From contig CAJNYU010003364.1 in NCBI GenBank assembly GCA_905331475.1, positions 186,001 through 250,000 of the forward strand: a stretch of 64,000 nt of DNA, written 5' to 3'. The stretch is from Rotaria socialis. Lineage: Eukaryota > Rotifera > Eurotatoria > Philodinida > Philodinidae. Under the pieces are notes generated by a model. The model was not told the origin of the DNA and did not search any database. It saw nothing but the letters and a program-made list of their open reading frames with translations. Below are positions 54,777-64,000 of the stretch, one piece after another (positions within the stretch are counted from its first letter, which is position 1; each line of letters starts with the position of its first letter). The position numbers and the translations under genes are program-made.

Positions 54777-55277
54777 ATGTCCTATTTACGGCGAAAACCC
54801 GAAGATGAAGTATGGTATATTCATGCACCTCTAAAGAAAGGTAATCGCGAATTAGTTACTGCTCCTCCTCCATCGCAAATACCTTATCTTAATGGCGTTT
54901 TTGATGATGAGGCAACTATTAATCAACCGAAACCAGTTTATGTTCGAGAAACTGATTCAGATTATATTCGTCGATGTAAATTAGGTGGTAGTAGTAATTT
55001 ACTCGTACATATTGATCCAGCAACGCGTAAAAGTAAAGAACCTGTCCCTTATCCAAGACCACTTTGGTGGGACGCTATGTGTGAACCAATTCCAGAACCA
55101 GTTAATCCAGATGATTTTGAGCAACAAAAGAAAAATGCTCAACATGTATTTGGTGCTCCTGAGTGGTTTGTTCATGGTGAATATAATCGCACTCCAGATA
55201 GACAACAAAATGCACCTTCAGCACAAAATCATACATTTAGACAATCACAATTGCCGACTAACACCAAACGTAAATAG
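54777..55277 (+). CDS. C7orf57-like protein of unknown function
   Basis: Single exon, 166 aa. Recognisable blocks are the N-terminal PEDEVWYIHAPLKK, a PPPSQIPYL motif, then VRETDSDYIRRCKLGGSSNLL, HIDPATRKS and PYPRPLWWD, followed by APEWFVHGEYN and a polar C-terminus. The sequence around ETDSDY...GG..NLL resembles what I recall of the vertebrate C7orf57 family, whose role is poorly known. The resemblance is from memory and not certain. No signal peptide or membrane segment. A poly(A) signal (AATAAA) lies at 55332-55337. Confidence 0.75.
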   Translation: MSYLRRKPEDEVWYIHAPLKKGNRELVTAPPPSQIPYLNGVFDDEATINQPKPVYVRETDSDYIRRCKLGGSSNLLVHIDPATRKSKEPVPYPRPLWWDAMCEPIPEPVNPDDFEQQKKNAQHVFGAPEWFVHGEYNRTPDRQQNAPSAQNHTFRQSQLPTNTKRK

Positions 55278-55331
55278 TGATAATCATTTTTGACTGAAAA
55301 CAAAATAATTAGACTTTCTTTACTGAATTTA

Positions 55332-55337
55332 AATAAA
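55332..55337 (+). terminator. poly(A) signal of C7orf57-like gene
   Basis: AATAAA, 55 nt after the stop codon at 55277, a suitable distance for a short 3' UTR. Confidence 0.45.
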
Positions 55338-58300
55338 TAATTTTATTTCTGCAAAATACAAAAGTATTTTATCGAAAAACGAACTATGTTTCTCTACAGA
55401 AAGAGAAATGACATCACTGAAAGACAACATTTTAAATTGAATCTAAGCTGTTCGTTTGAAGAGAACATCTGTATGAAGAGTTGCCATGCAAATTTGTCAT
55501 GATATTAGTCGAAAACGATGAAGATCAATAGGAGAAGGATTTAGTTGATCACAATCTTAGTACATATTTAGCTGCTTAGTTACTCTTCATTTCTATAAAT
55601 CTCATTGTTTATTCATTTTAATGGAGTTCGAAAAAAAACGATGCAATATTTGCATGAAAAAATCTGAATACTCAACAAATCAATGAATCTTTATTATATC
55701 AATCATAAAATTTATTAGAAAATCATCATAGGAGAATTATTTTAGAAAATAATTTAGTATTTCAATAAAAGTATATGGTACAGATTGGACGCTAAAATTT
55801 TGTTGATTGATACTGTAAAAATGTAAATTAAAACGTATTAGAAACAAAAATTGTTGTTCAGTAGTTTTCCTAAACCAATCAATTGCATATGATTTGGAGT
55901 GCTTATGGACATACAGGCGTATAGATCATTAATGATTCTTATACCTATCTATTTAACCTTTCCAATACTAATCAATCAATGATAGATCAAACTACGATTG
56001 AAAATTACTTTCTAAATTACTTTTTTCAGTACCAGTTTTGTCTCTAGAATGATTTTCGCATAGATCGTACAAAATTATGGATCCGGCATGTTTGTTGAAG
56101 TAGTTATTATTGAAATAGTAGTCACTGTCAAAATCAAGATATATAGCCATTTCTTGTTTAACTAGTCACAGATCCAGAATACACAATGTTTTTCATCAAT
56201 ACTGAAGCAACTTTTGGATTGATACTGAAATGCTATTTTATTACTGTTCATGGTCATCTATTAAATGTGATGAAAGTCTGCAAATGAGCGTTCCTTCATT
56301 TCATCAGCAATGTCGATTGGGAGAAAACTGTATTGCACGTGCTCAGACAACCAAGAAAACTAGAACTACTGAATAGAATATATTTTTTCCAAAGCTTCAT
56401 CAGTCTGAAATATAAAAGCTTTATGATGCAATAACCATCTGATTACGTAGCTCACACTTGCTATTGTGCTTATTTTTTAAATTGTTCTGACGGATTTTAG
56501 ATTTAAACGATACCTGTATGTTTCTTGTGATTAATTATGAGCACGTTTTTAAGATAAAAAAAAAGAAGAACTAAGAAGTATTCGAGAAAATTAAGCCGAT
56601 TCCGAAGGTAATCAGAGAACTCAGAATCGTTCGAGATATTACTCATTACATAAAGGTTCGCTTCTGCTATCGAAATTGACTAGTCATTTTATAGCATTGT
56701 TCTCATTTGAATACAGAGGAAGTATCTTGTTTTTTTTAAATAGTCACTGAGTAATAATTGTATGAAATCACCTCAAGAATTTGGTGAAGTATTCCTAATT
56801 TTTACATACGAAAGTGAAACGGGGTGTTGATACTGATCTTATGGGTGCTGGTGGCTTAGAGACGTTCAAAGAGAGGAACCATCCAAAAACTTAGCTTATC
56901 TTTTTTGGTAAACAAAATACACCCTCAGGACATCATTTCTCGTTTTAAAACTGTATGTCACAATTTCTTGGGCATTCGATCAAAACAACCTAAAACTTAC
57001 TGGCCACTGTTACTCAGCAAGTTAATAGATTCGAAACAAAAACCTCTATTTCTTCCGTTCATTGATGCGCTCGTTTCGTGTTGATCTTCATTCTCATCGC
57101 ACAATAGTTATTGTGTTAGTTTATTCGGAATATATTCAAAATGTCGATATGATAGTACCAAGATACTTACTGTAAGATCTTCTTGTTTTGAAATATGTTT
57201 TGATAAGAGCATCAATTAAACTCGGAAAGTCGACAAATATAACTAACCACATACTTTGAAAATACTTCGATTTTTCTGCCTGAATTCATATGTAAATTTT
57301 GTTATGATTTCTCGCTAAAATTCTTTTTCTTCAATCTATTTTAACATTCGCAAAAATAAATCTTAACAGATATAAATTTCAAATGAAAAGTGAAATCTTT
57401 CTACATGAAGAAAAGGTATACCAAGGAATCTCAATTAGAATATATTGGACATTAATGTGAACACTAATAGTTCTATTTGTTTGTTTTTTGTTTCAACTCA
57501 TTAATGAAAACTTTTGATGAACGCATAGAAAAAAGAATTTTATTCTTTCTGTAAGAAATAGTTCATCTCCAGAATCATGTATAGATGGCAAAAGATTATT
57601 TTCTATCATTGACCAATGATTTTTTTCCTTGTAGTGTTAACATTCAACTATTCAGAAACATGTAACATCTTGAAGAATGAAGAAAATGTATGAAATAAAT
57701 TGTTTTATATTCTTTGGAAATAGCCTTGCAAGCATATGACAAGCTTGACAGAACCACATTTAAAGTATGTTAATAATAGATGACTTTTGATGTCTGTGAA
57801 ATCTCTGTTATCTTCCGATTGAAGCATGTTGATTTCATGCACAAATGATATAACGTCACTATTTGAGAAAAAAAATCTTTCTTATCTAATAAAATCTGTT
57901 TATCTAAGGAACAGATCATTTGATCGCTTTGTATAATGCTTATGAAGAATTTGCGTGAATTACTTATTTTTTAATATTACACATTTCTTTTATTTCAATT
58001 TCAATCAATTTATCGGGGGGGAAAAAAGACTGGCTATGTTTAATATTACACGACTTGAGCTTTTTTTTTTTTATCTTTTTCTCACAATAATCGATTCAAT
58101 GAAACACTTCACTTTATGTAGTAATATGAACTTCATGTATAATACTAATTTAGACACTCCAATGGCATTGAAATTTGAGTAGCAATGATATCAAGTAATC
58201 CCAAGTCAATCATTACTTTTTAAATATTGATATGTATTGTTAACCTATTCTGTTCGTATGATTGTATAAAGAAAACAAAAAAGCTCGACTTTTAATCGAT

Positions 58301-59004
58301 AGTAATGTTGAAGATAGTATTTAATAGCAATAAATTCTTCCTGTGTTTCTATTAAAAAAAAGCTCATTTTCCCATCTATTTTTTTATTTTAATAGTGTCA
58401 TACTTGTCATCAAAGCATTAGTCGGAGTTGTGAACAATGAGTATATTTTAAAAAAAGCAAAAAAGAAAGAAATACGTCGCAACAATTTTTTCTCGTTTCT
58501 CTTAGTCTGAGAATATTTTCTGCTACTTTTTTCCTCTGTTTAAATCGTTTCTTATGCTACAATCGGTGTTGAAATAAAATATAATAGTACTATTTCATAA
58601 CAACAAATGGAAGTAATTTTAACTATTTTATTCTCTCATGTCAAACTAATCGATAAGAATACTTTGTCTACATAGAATTACAATCATTTATTGAGAAAAA
58701 TGTTGAGTGTATCTAACGTAAACGGGCATATATGAGTGTGTGTTTGGCGATAATAAAGTTCTCCTCATCCTTTTCCTTCTCCTCTCCTAAACCACCCGCA
58801 CACACACACACGTATACGTCTATTTTGTGTTGTTCTGTATTTGAATAACATAGACAAACAAATAGACGGACTCATTTCTTATCCAACGAGAATTTGTAAC
58901 AGAATTTTTATCATTTATTCTCTCTCTTTTTTTTTCTGTTGATATTTCACTTGTCAACGGCATAGACATTTTAAAACAAAATCTCAATAATCCAACATAG
59001 ATAA
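55338..59004. other. intergenic
   Basis: 3.7 kb of AT-rich sequence with no supported gene. Short open stretches, for example 57955-58182, are rich in Phe, Leu and Asn and follow base composition. A CA run lies near 58800-58812. No inverted-repeat element was recognised. Confidence 0.55.
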
Positions 59005-59433
59005 ATGGATAATACAACGGGTATATATATATATATATATACAGAAAGATAAACTCAATTTTTAAATGCTATCTATTTCTATCGAATAGGTTTACTACCA
59101 ACTGAAGAAGCAATATTAAAACGATTATCAGCATATCCGAGTGTTGAAGGTATTATTTTAACAAATGAAGAAGGTCAACTTGATTTTACATCACTTGATA
59201 ATAATGTAACGTTTATGATTACTCCGAAGTTACTTGCGTTTGCTGAAATGGCTCGATCAGCCATACGGGATCTTTGTCCAACAGATAATTTAATATCGCT
59301 TCGTCTTCGAACACGACAAAAAGAAATCATGGTTGTTGCACCTAAAGATGGTATTCGAGTAATCGCGATACAAAAAATTGCTACACCCACACAGACAACA
59401 CAACCTGAAAAAGAATTTAATGACAGTTTTTAA
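59005..59433 (+). CDS. DYNLRB: Roadblock/LC7 dynein light chain
   Basis: Accessory light chain that binds dynein intermediate chain in cytoplasmic and ciliary dynein. There are two exons, 59005-59020 (16 coding nt) and 59090-59433, giving 119 aa against about 96 in vertebrates. The core carries EEAILKRLSAYPSVEGIILTNEEG, the central DNNVTFMITPKLLAFAEMARSAIRDL, NLISLRLRTRQKEIMVV and GIRVIAIQKI, in the order of the roadblock fold. Extra length is a short N-terminal lead and an 18-residue polar tail. The donor of intron 1 sits at the start of a TA microsatellite. A related family (LAMTOR/MglB) is less likely given the strong DYNLRB-like order. A poly(A) signal lies at 59471-59476. Confidence 0.88.
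59021..59041 (+). repeat. TA microsatellite at a splice donor
   Basis: GTATATATATATATATATAT begins exactly at the intron 1 donor of the roadblock gene, so length changes alter the bases after the GT and the intron length. Confidence 0.85.
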
Positions 59434-60482
59434 TTTCATTTGTACTATATTCAAATGTTTTATTATTAATAATAAACGATTTGATCTTCTTAACCCAACA
59501 ATATAGCCATTATTATTAAAGATACAAAGGATTTATAATTTTTATTTTTCTTCAAGAATAAATGATTCAGTGATTGCCTCATTTAGCCAATAGATTAACT
59601 GAAAAATATTCTCGAGCTTCTGTTCTTCGAATCTTTTATGTCAACACAATTAGATCATTTTGATCTGAACAAAGATGAAGTTGAAGATGTCTATTTTTGA
59701 TGCATTCATTATAGTTTAATTTATTGTGTTTAGTTTGTTGTTATAAATCATTCAAGATAATAAGTGCTTTGAGACTTTTATCTGTACATATATCTTCAAA
59801 GAATGGTGCTGTTGTTGTAGTCATAAAACTGTTTCGTATCTATTTTCAGTCGAAATAGGATCAACATTTACCTGTTTGAACAATTTATTCTGAATGAGAA
59901 TAAATATCTTCAGTAAATTCAGATACTATAAATTGATAATGATCCAGCAACTGTTTTGCATAATTCTTTGTTTTCATTTAATTGCGATTATTCCAGTGAT
60001 TTTGCATGAGATGCATCAAAAGTTTTTATTTGTCAAGCAATGGCAGGTCAATCAATCGTTCGAAATAATCAATCCGTCACCAAATGTGCTTGCTACAGGT
60101 CTGCGAGATAAACTGTAGATAAAATATTATTTGAAGCAATCACTTAAGTAGGTATCGAAAATAAAATTACAGCAGCTTATAATTGTGTTGACTGTCATTT
60201 CTATTCAACTGGATTTTCTCATAGCCCAGTTTCATATGGATAAACTTCAGCTACTGGCTCCAACAATTCATCAGCTTAAAAAAATGAATCATATATTTTT
60301 TAGTTACATTTTACTCAACAATATCAATACTGTATTGCCAAACGTAAAACTAAACTTTGGAAATGGATATTTCAAATACCCGTAATGAACATTTATTATT
60401 GAATAGCAAATGTTTACTGAGCACAAATAGAAATAGGTGAAAGAAAAACTCTGAGATTATTAATAGCATTTACAAATTTATT
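59434..60482. other. intergenic, convergent 3' ends
   Basis: 1 kb between the 3' ends of the roadblock and acylphosphatase genes. Contains the poly(A) signal at 59471-59476. Open frames at 59894-60118 and 60185-60385 show no domain and are not called. Confidence 0.6.
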
Positions 60483-60815
60483 CTATTTATTAACATTGAA
60501 TGATGTTCCATTTAGTTGTGTAATTGTTTTCTCGTTTGAAAAATCTGCTTTAGTAATTTTCGATTTTGGACTTCCGATTGTTCGAAGCCAAGTTTTCATC
60601 TTATTAATATCATCTTTTCGACCTTCCATATGACCTTGTACGGTACCGCTTGATGCATTTTTAACCCATCCAACTAGATTTAATCTTGTTGCTTCTTTTT
60701 GAGTGTGTTTACGAAAAAAAACGCCTTGAACAGTTCCAAATATTTCAAAATCACATGAAACAAATGAAACATTCGTTGTTTCTTTCGAGCCAACATTACC
60801 ACTACCTGTTGCCAT
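60483..60815 (-). CDS. ACYP: Acylphosphatase
   Basis: Small cytosolic enzyme that hydrolyses acyl phosphates such as 1,3-bisphosphoglycerate and carbamoyl phosphate. From the chosen ATG it is 110 aa (family about 98). The catalytic Arg lies in GTVQGVFFR and the catalytic Asn in GWVKNASSGTV. Then come EGRKDDINKMKTWL, GSPKSKI and FSNEKTI. An in-frame ATG 13 codons earlier (60854) exists, but a TGCCATTTTAG acceptor (AG at 60839-60838) lies between the two, 22 nt before the downstream ATG. I therefore start at 60815. It diverges from RFC1 over about 1.3 kb. Confidence 0.93.
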   Translation of the reverse strand: MATGSGNVGSKETTNVSFVSCDFEIFGTVQGVFFRKHTQKEATRLNLVGWVKNASSGTVQGHMEGRKDDINKMKTWLRTIGSPKSKITKADFSNEKTITQLNGTSFNVNK

Positions 60816-62135
60816 GGAATCTGATACACACGGAATACTAAAATGGCAAAGCATAATTGACTTTAATCAAAACGAGAATAGAAAAAAAGAAAGCTCAATA
60901 ATGTATTAAAATATACTGATGAAATAGTATGAATGTTTGTATGAATCGAAAAGAGTTCACGATTTTCGTTAACTGTAGTAACCAAATATCAATAGATATG
61001 ATTTCCAAGAACCCAGCTGCTCTGAATGATATGTTTTATATTTTTCAATTAATCTCGCTTTCTTTATCCTCACAAATTTCCGTAACTGAAAATACGCATA
61101 CTAGTAAATATTTTCCTTCTCATGTTTTTTTTACTTTAACAGTCACTGAGCTGAGAGAAATAAATCGAAGTAAATGAATCATCGTTGGCAAGTAATAGAT
61201 TTTAACAAGATTGCCAGATGACGCTGTATGTTGAAACGATATAAGTGTTTCTTGGATGATCTGAAATCGTTCAAAAATTGGCTCTAATATGGTATTCTTA
61301 TTTTCACATTCTTCAACATAAAATAAAGGGTGTTAGTCTTATCTATAGACTGCGCATTTATTATGTATACTGTTCATGCTGAAATCACTAGTTATTCGAT
61401 GGTATGAAAGACTACCCAAGTAAAGATGCCTTAAAAAGTATCATTATGGACTGAGTTTTTTTAGTATCCCATTCAATAGCAAACGTGTTGTCGAGAATAG
61501 AATGATACATTGATGCAAAGTAAACAAGTTTACTGTATTCGAACAAGCAAAAATATTGGTCAATCAACTTTTGTCCATACTTATGCTAAAGTCAGTAAAC
61601 GTTTTGGTTGGCATTTCTGCTATGAACAAGATATGAGTGGAAAACTTTTGAATAACAATGTCTTGAACCTTTTATCTGACGCATCGAAAGTATATTCGAA
61701 GAGCAAACATAATTTTGCTTTCAAAAATTGATAGAAGTTTTATTTATTTTTATTCAAATTAGTTATATATCTTTTGACTTGCATCATTAAAAGCTGGATA
61801 AAAAATAGTGAAATGTGGAATTGAAATTGATTGGTTCACACCAACAAGGATACCATACATATATAAATATACAATACACACGTTTCCATGCTCTATGTGT
61901 GCTGTGTGACTATATCTTATCTTATATAACCACATAGTATGTATATATGTTTTTATTGAATTTGCCCTTCGATTGGCTATTTCAGTTTATCTGCTTATTC
62001 ATTATTTAAGTCTCTTTCCTTCCAAAATAAAGTATCGTATCATAGAATGTAACGACATTTTCTTTTCCTCAGTATCACTTTATTCTTAGTCGTGAAAATA
62101 TACACAAAGTCATTTCAAGTCTTCGTTTGAACGTC
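60816..62135. other. intergenic, upstream of acylphosphatase and RFC1
   Basis: 1.3 kb between divergent starts. A pyrimidine-rich TTTTCCTCAG site ends 63 nt before the RFC1 ATG. An open frame at 61510-61731 has no domain or clear composition. Confidence 0.5.
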
Positions 62136-64000
62136 ATGACTGATATTCGAAGTTTCTTCAAAAAAGGTTCAATTGCATCACCATCAAGCAATAATAAAGT
62201 ATTGAACATTGATATTTATATCCTAGTTTATTTTGATTATTTATTTTGATTTTCTAGCGAGTACGAGAACAACTGGATAATGACGATGAAGATAATTTTA
62301 TACCAACATCTGGCCACAAATCACAAACAACTAAGCCGAAACCTGTAGATGAGAATGTTATTGCAATTAAAAAGTTTGATAGTATAACACCGAAAAAAAA
62401 GTTGAAAACTGATGACATCGATCCATTGGAAAAGAAGCGTCGAGTGGAAAATTATAAGAACTTTATGAATCGAGGTGGAGCAGATGCTCCTGGTTCCAAA
62501 ACAATTCCAGATGGAGCACCGAATTGTCTTAAAAACTTAACATTTGTGATTTCTGGTGAGATGAAAAACAACAAAATTGGATCTCTTGAAAAATGTAAAC
62601 ATCAAAATCGTTGATTGTTGTCGTTTTTATTTCAGGCATACTTGAATCTCTAGAACGTGATGAATGTAAAAGTCTAATAGAAAAATATAGTGGTCGAGTA
62701 ACAGGATCGATTAGTAGTAAAACAACACATCTTATTGTTGGCCGTGATGGAGGTGAATCGAAATTAGAAAAGGCTCGAGATCACAAAGTCAAAATTATAT
62801 CAGAAGATGATCTCCTACAAATGATTGCAACACGTCCAGGCGATGATAAAACGCCCAAAAAAGTCTTAGCTTCAAATTCGCAACAACAACAACAACAACA
62901 ACCACGACCTCCTCCATCGCCGGTCAAATCGAAACCAACATCTATTACTATTGTGGGTGATGTAGATAAAGCTAAAGTTAGTTTATCTACGCCTCCTTCA
63001 ATAAAAAATGATACACCAACAACTCCGAAACTATCAATAGATGAATCAACGCTCATGTGTATGTATTGATTAGAAGCAGCACTGATTTTTTCTTCATAGA
63101 AATTCTTTTTTTTCTTATTATTAGGGGCAGATAAATATAGGCCTCGTACAATGAAAAATCTAATTGGACAGCAAGGTGATAAATCTTGTGTTCAAAAATT
63201 GACTGTCTGGTTACGTGATTGGTATACGCATCATGGACGTAGTGATGAAAAAATAAAAGCTAAACCGTCCACTGGTTTTAATCGTAATGAAGATCCAGCT
63301 TTATTCAAAGCTGCTCTTCTTAGTGGTCCACCTGGCATCGGTTAGTTTACTATGTTTGAAATATTCGTATTTTATTCAATTTAAATTCTTCTAGGTAAAA
63401 CAACAGCTGCTCAACTCGTCTGTGAACATCTAAATCTTGAATATATTGAAAAGAATGCTTCAGATCAACGTTCAAAAAAATTAGTAGCTACTCTTTCGAG
63501 TGATTCTCATAGTGTTGCTTCTTTTGTTAATAAATCATCATTATCTAATTGTGTTTTAATCATGGACGAAGTTGATGGTGTAGCAGGTAATGAAGATCGT
63601 GGTGGTATACAAGAACTTATTGCACTTATAAAACGAACTCGTATACCAATTATCTGTATTTGCAATGATCGGCAACATAAAAAAATACGTTCGTTAGCTA
63701 ATTATTGTTACGATTTACGATTTTATCGTCCAACTGTACAACAAATTCGTGGTGCAATGATGACTGTTCTTCATCGAGAAAATATTCATCAAATAAAACA
63801 AGAAACATTAGATGATATTATTAAATCGTGTAATCAAGATATTCGACAAACACTTCATTCTTTAAATTTATGGGCAATAGAAGGTGAAACTAATGCAAAA
63901 GCAGCTAAAATGATTGACAAAGCAGTTAATAATAATCCATTTGAATTATGTCGATTATCATTTTCTGATGATTTACGGCATAAGTCTTTATCCGAAAAAA
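62136..64000 (+). CDS. RFC1: Replication factor C subunit 1 (3' truncated by window)
   Basis: Large subunit of the clamp loader that opens PCNA onto primed DNA. Exons visible: 62136-62198, 62258-62555, 62636-63058, 63125-63340, 63395 to the edge. The order is an N-terminal PIP-like start (MTDIRSFFKK), a disordered region, a BRCT domain across exons 2-3 (LKNLTFVISG, then CKSLIEKYSGRVTGSISSKT, THLIVGRDGGESKLEKA), a Pro/Gln-rich linker, and the AAA+ domain. The latter shows WADKYRPRTMKNLIGQQGD, Walker A GPPGIGKTT across the last intron, Walker B VLIMDEVDG and the sensor-1 stretch IICICNDR. At least 535 aa are visible; the C-terminal part lies beyond the window. Confidence 0.96.

Noticed and set aside
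60816-60854. Upstream ATG extending acylphosphatase by 13 codons
   Set aside because: A strong acceptor-like site lies between it and the next ATG, and the extra residues are not part of the family fold.

Overview
The window looks like a piece of an animal nuclear genome. It is AT-rich and gene-dense. Its genes are split by GT-AG introns of mostly 48-70 bp, and the products are metazoan-type: a RIM-binding protein, importin-7/8, MAF1, the deglutamylase CCP5, a MAK/CILK1 kinase, ALG1, EXOSC8, NAA30, a roadblock dynein light chain and RFC1. Tiny introns, a class II CPD photolyase and splice-acceptor-like sites 3-32 nt upstream of many start codons (as in spliced-leader trans-splicing) together suggest a rotifer, most likely a bdelloid. 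This is inference; no taxon marker gene is present. Exon joins were checked by phase: every complete multi-exon model below sums to a multiple of three.

Layout. 1-256: last exons of a RIM-binding protein (+). 1354-3004: five-exon gene of unknown function (-). 3005-6697: gene-poor, holding a possible insulin-like secreted peptide behind a TATA box and a decayed coiled-coil gene. 6698-12592: importin-7/8 in 19 exons (-). 13704-14199: profilin (+). 15246-15485: an isolated two-helix membrane exon (-). 17748-17983: a secreted Thr-rich mucin-like protein cut by a 100-N gap (+). 18084-20600: mostly decayed sequence. 20601-21798: DHRS7B-like dehydrogenase (+). 22501-22705: hAT-type MITE. 23460-24392 and 24904-29660: MAF1 (-) and CCP5/AGBL5 (+), divergent. 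31395-39415: MAK/CILK1 kinase, ALG1 and EXOSC8, all on the minus strand. 41510-43391: class II photolyase (-). 43392-48168: 4.8 kb without a gene, rich in microsatellites. 48169-52113: LRR transmembrane receptor (+). 52435-52820: second hAT-type MITE with a perfect 8-bp target duplication. 53859-55277: NAA30 (-) and a C7orf57-like gene (+), divergent. 59005-59433: roadblock light chain (+). 60483-60815: acylphosphatase (-). 62136 to the edge: RFC1 (+), truncated by the window.

Most genes are housekeeping genes with no operon logic. Several divergent pairs (MAF1/CCP5, NAA30/C7orf57-like, acylphosphatase/RFC1) may share promoters. CCP5, the MAK-type kinase and the roadblock chain all act on microtubules or cilia in other animals. 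The less ordinary content lies in the accessory stretches: the insulin-B-like ORF, the isolated membrane exon, the mucin-like gene, the decayed coding blocks and the two MITEs that share their termini.
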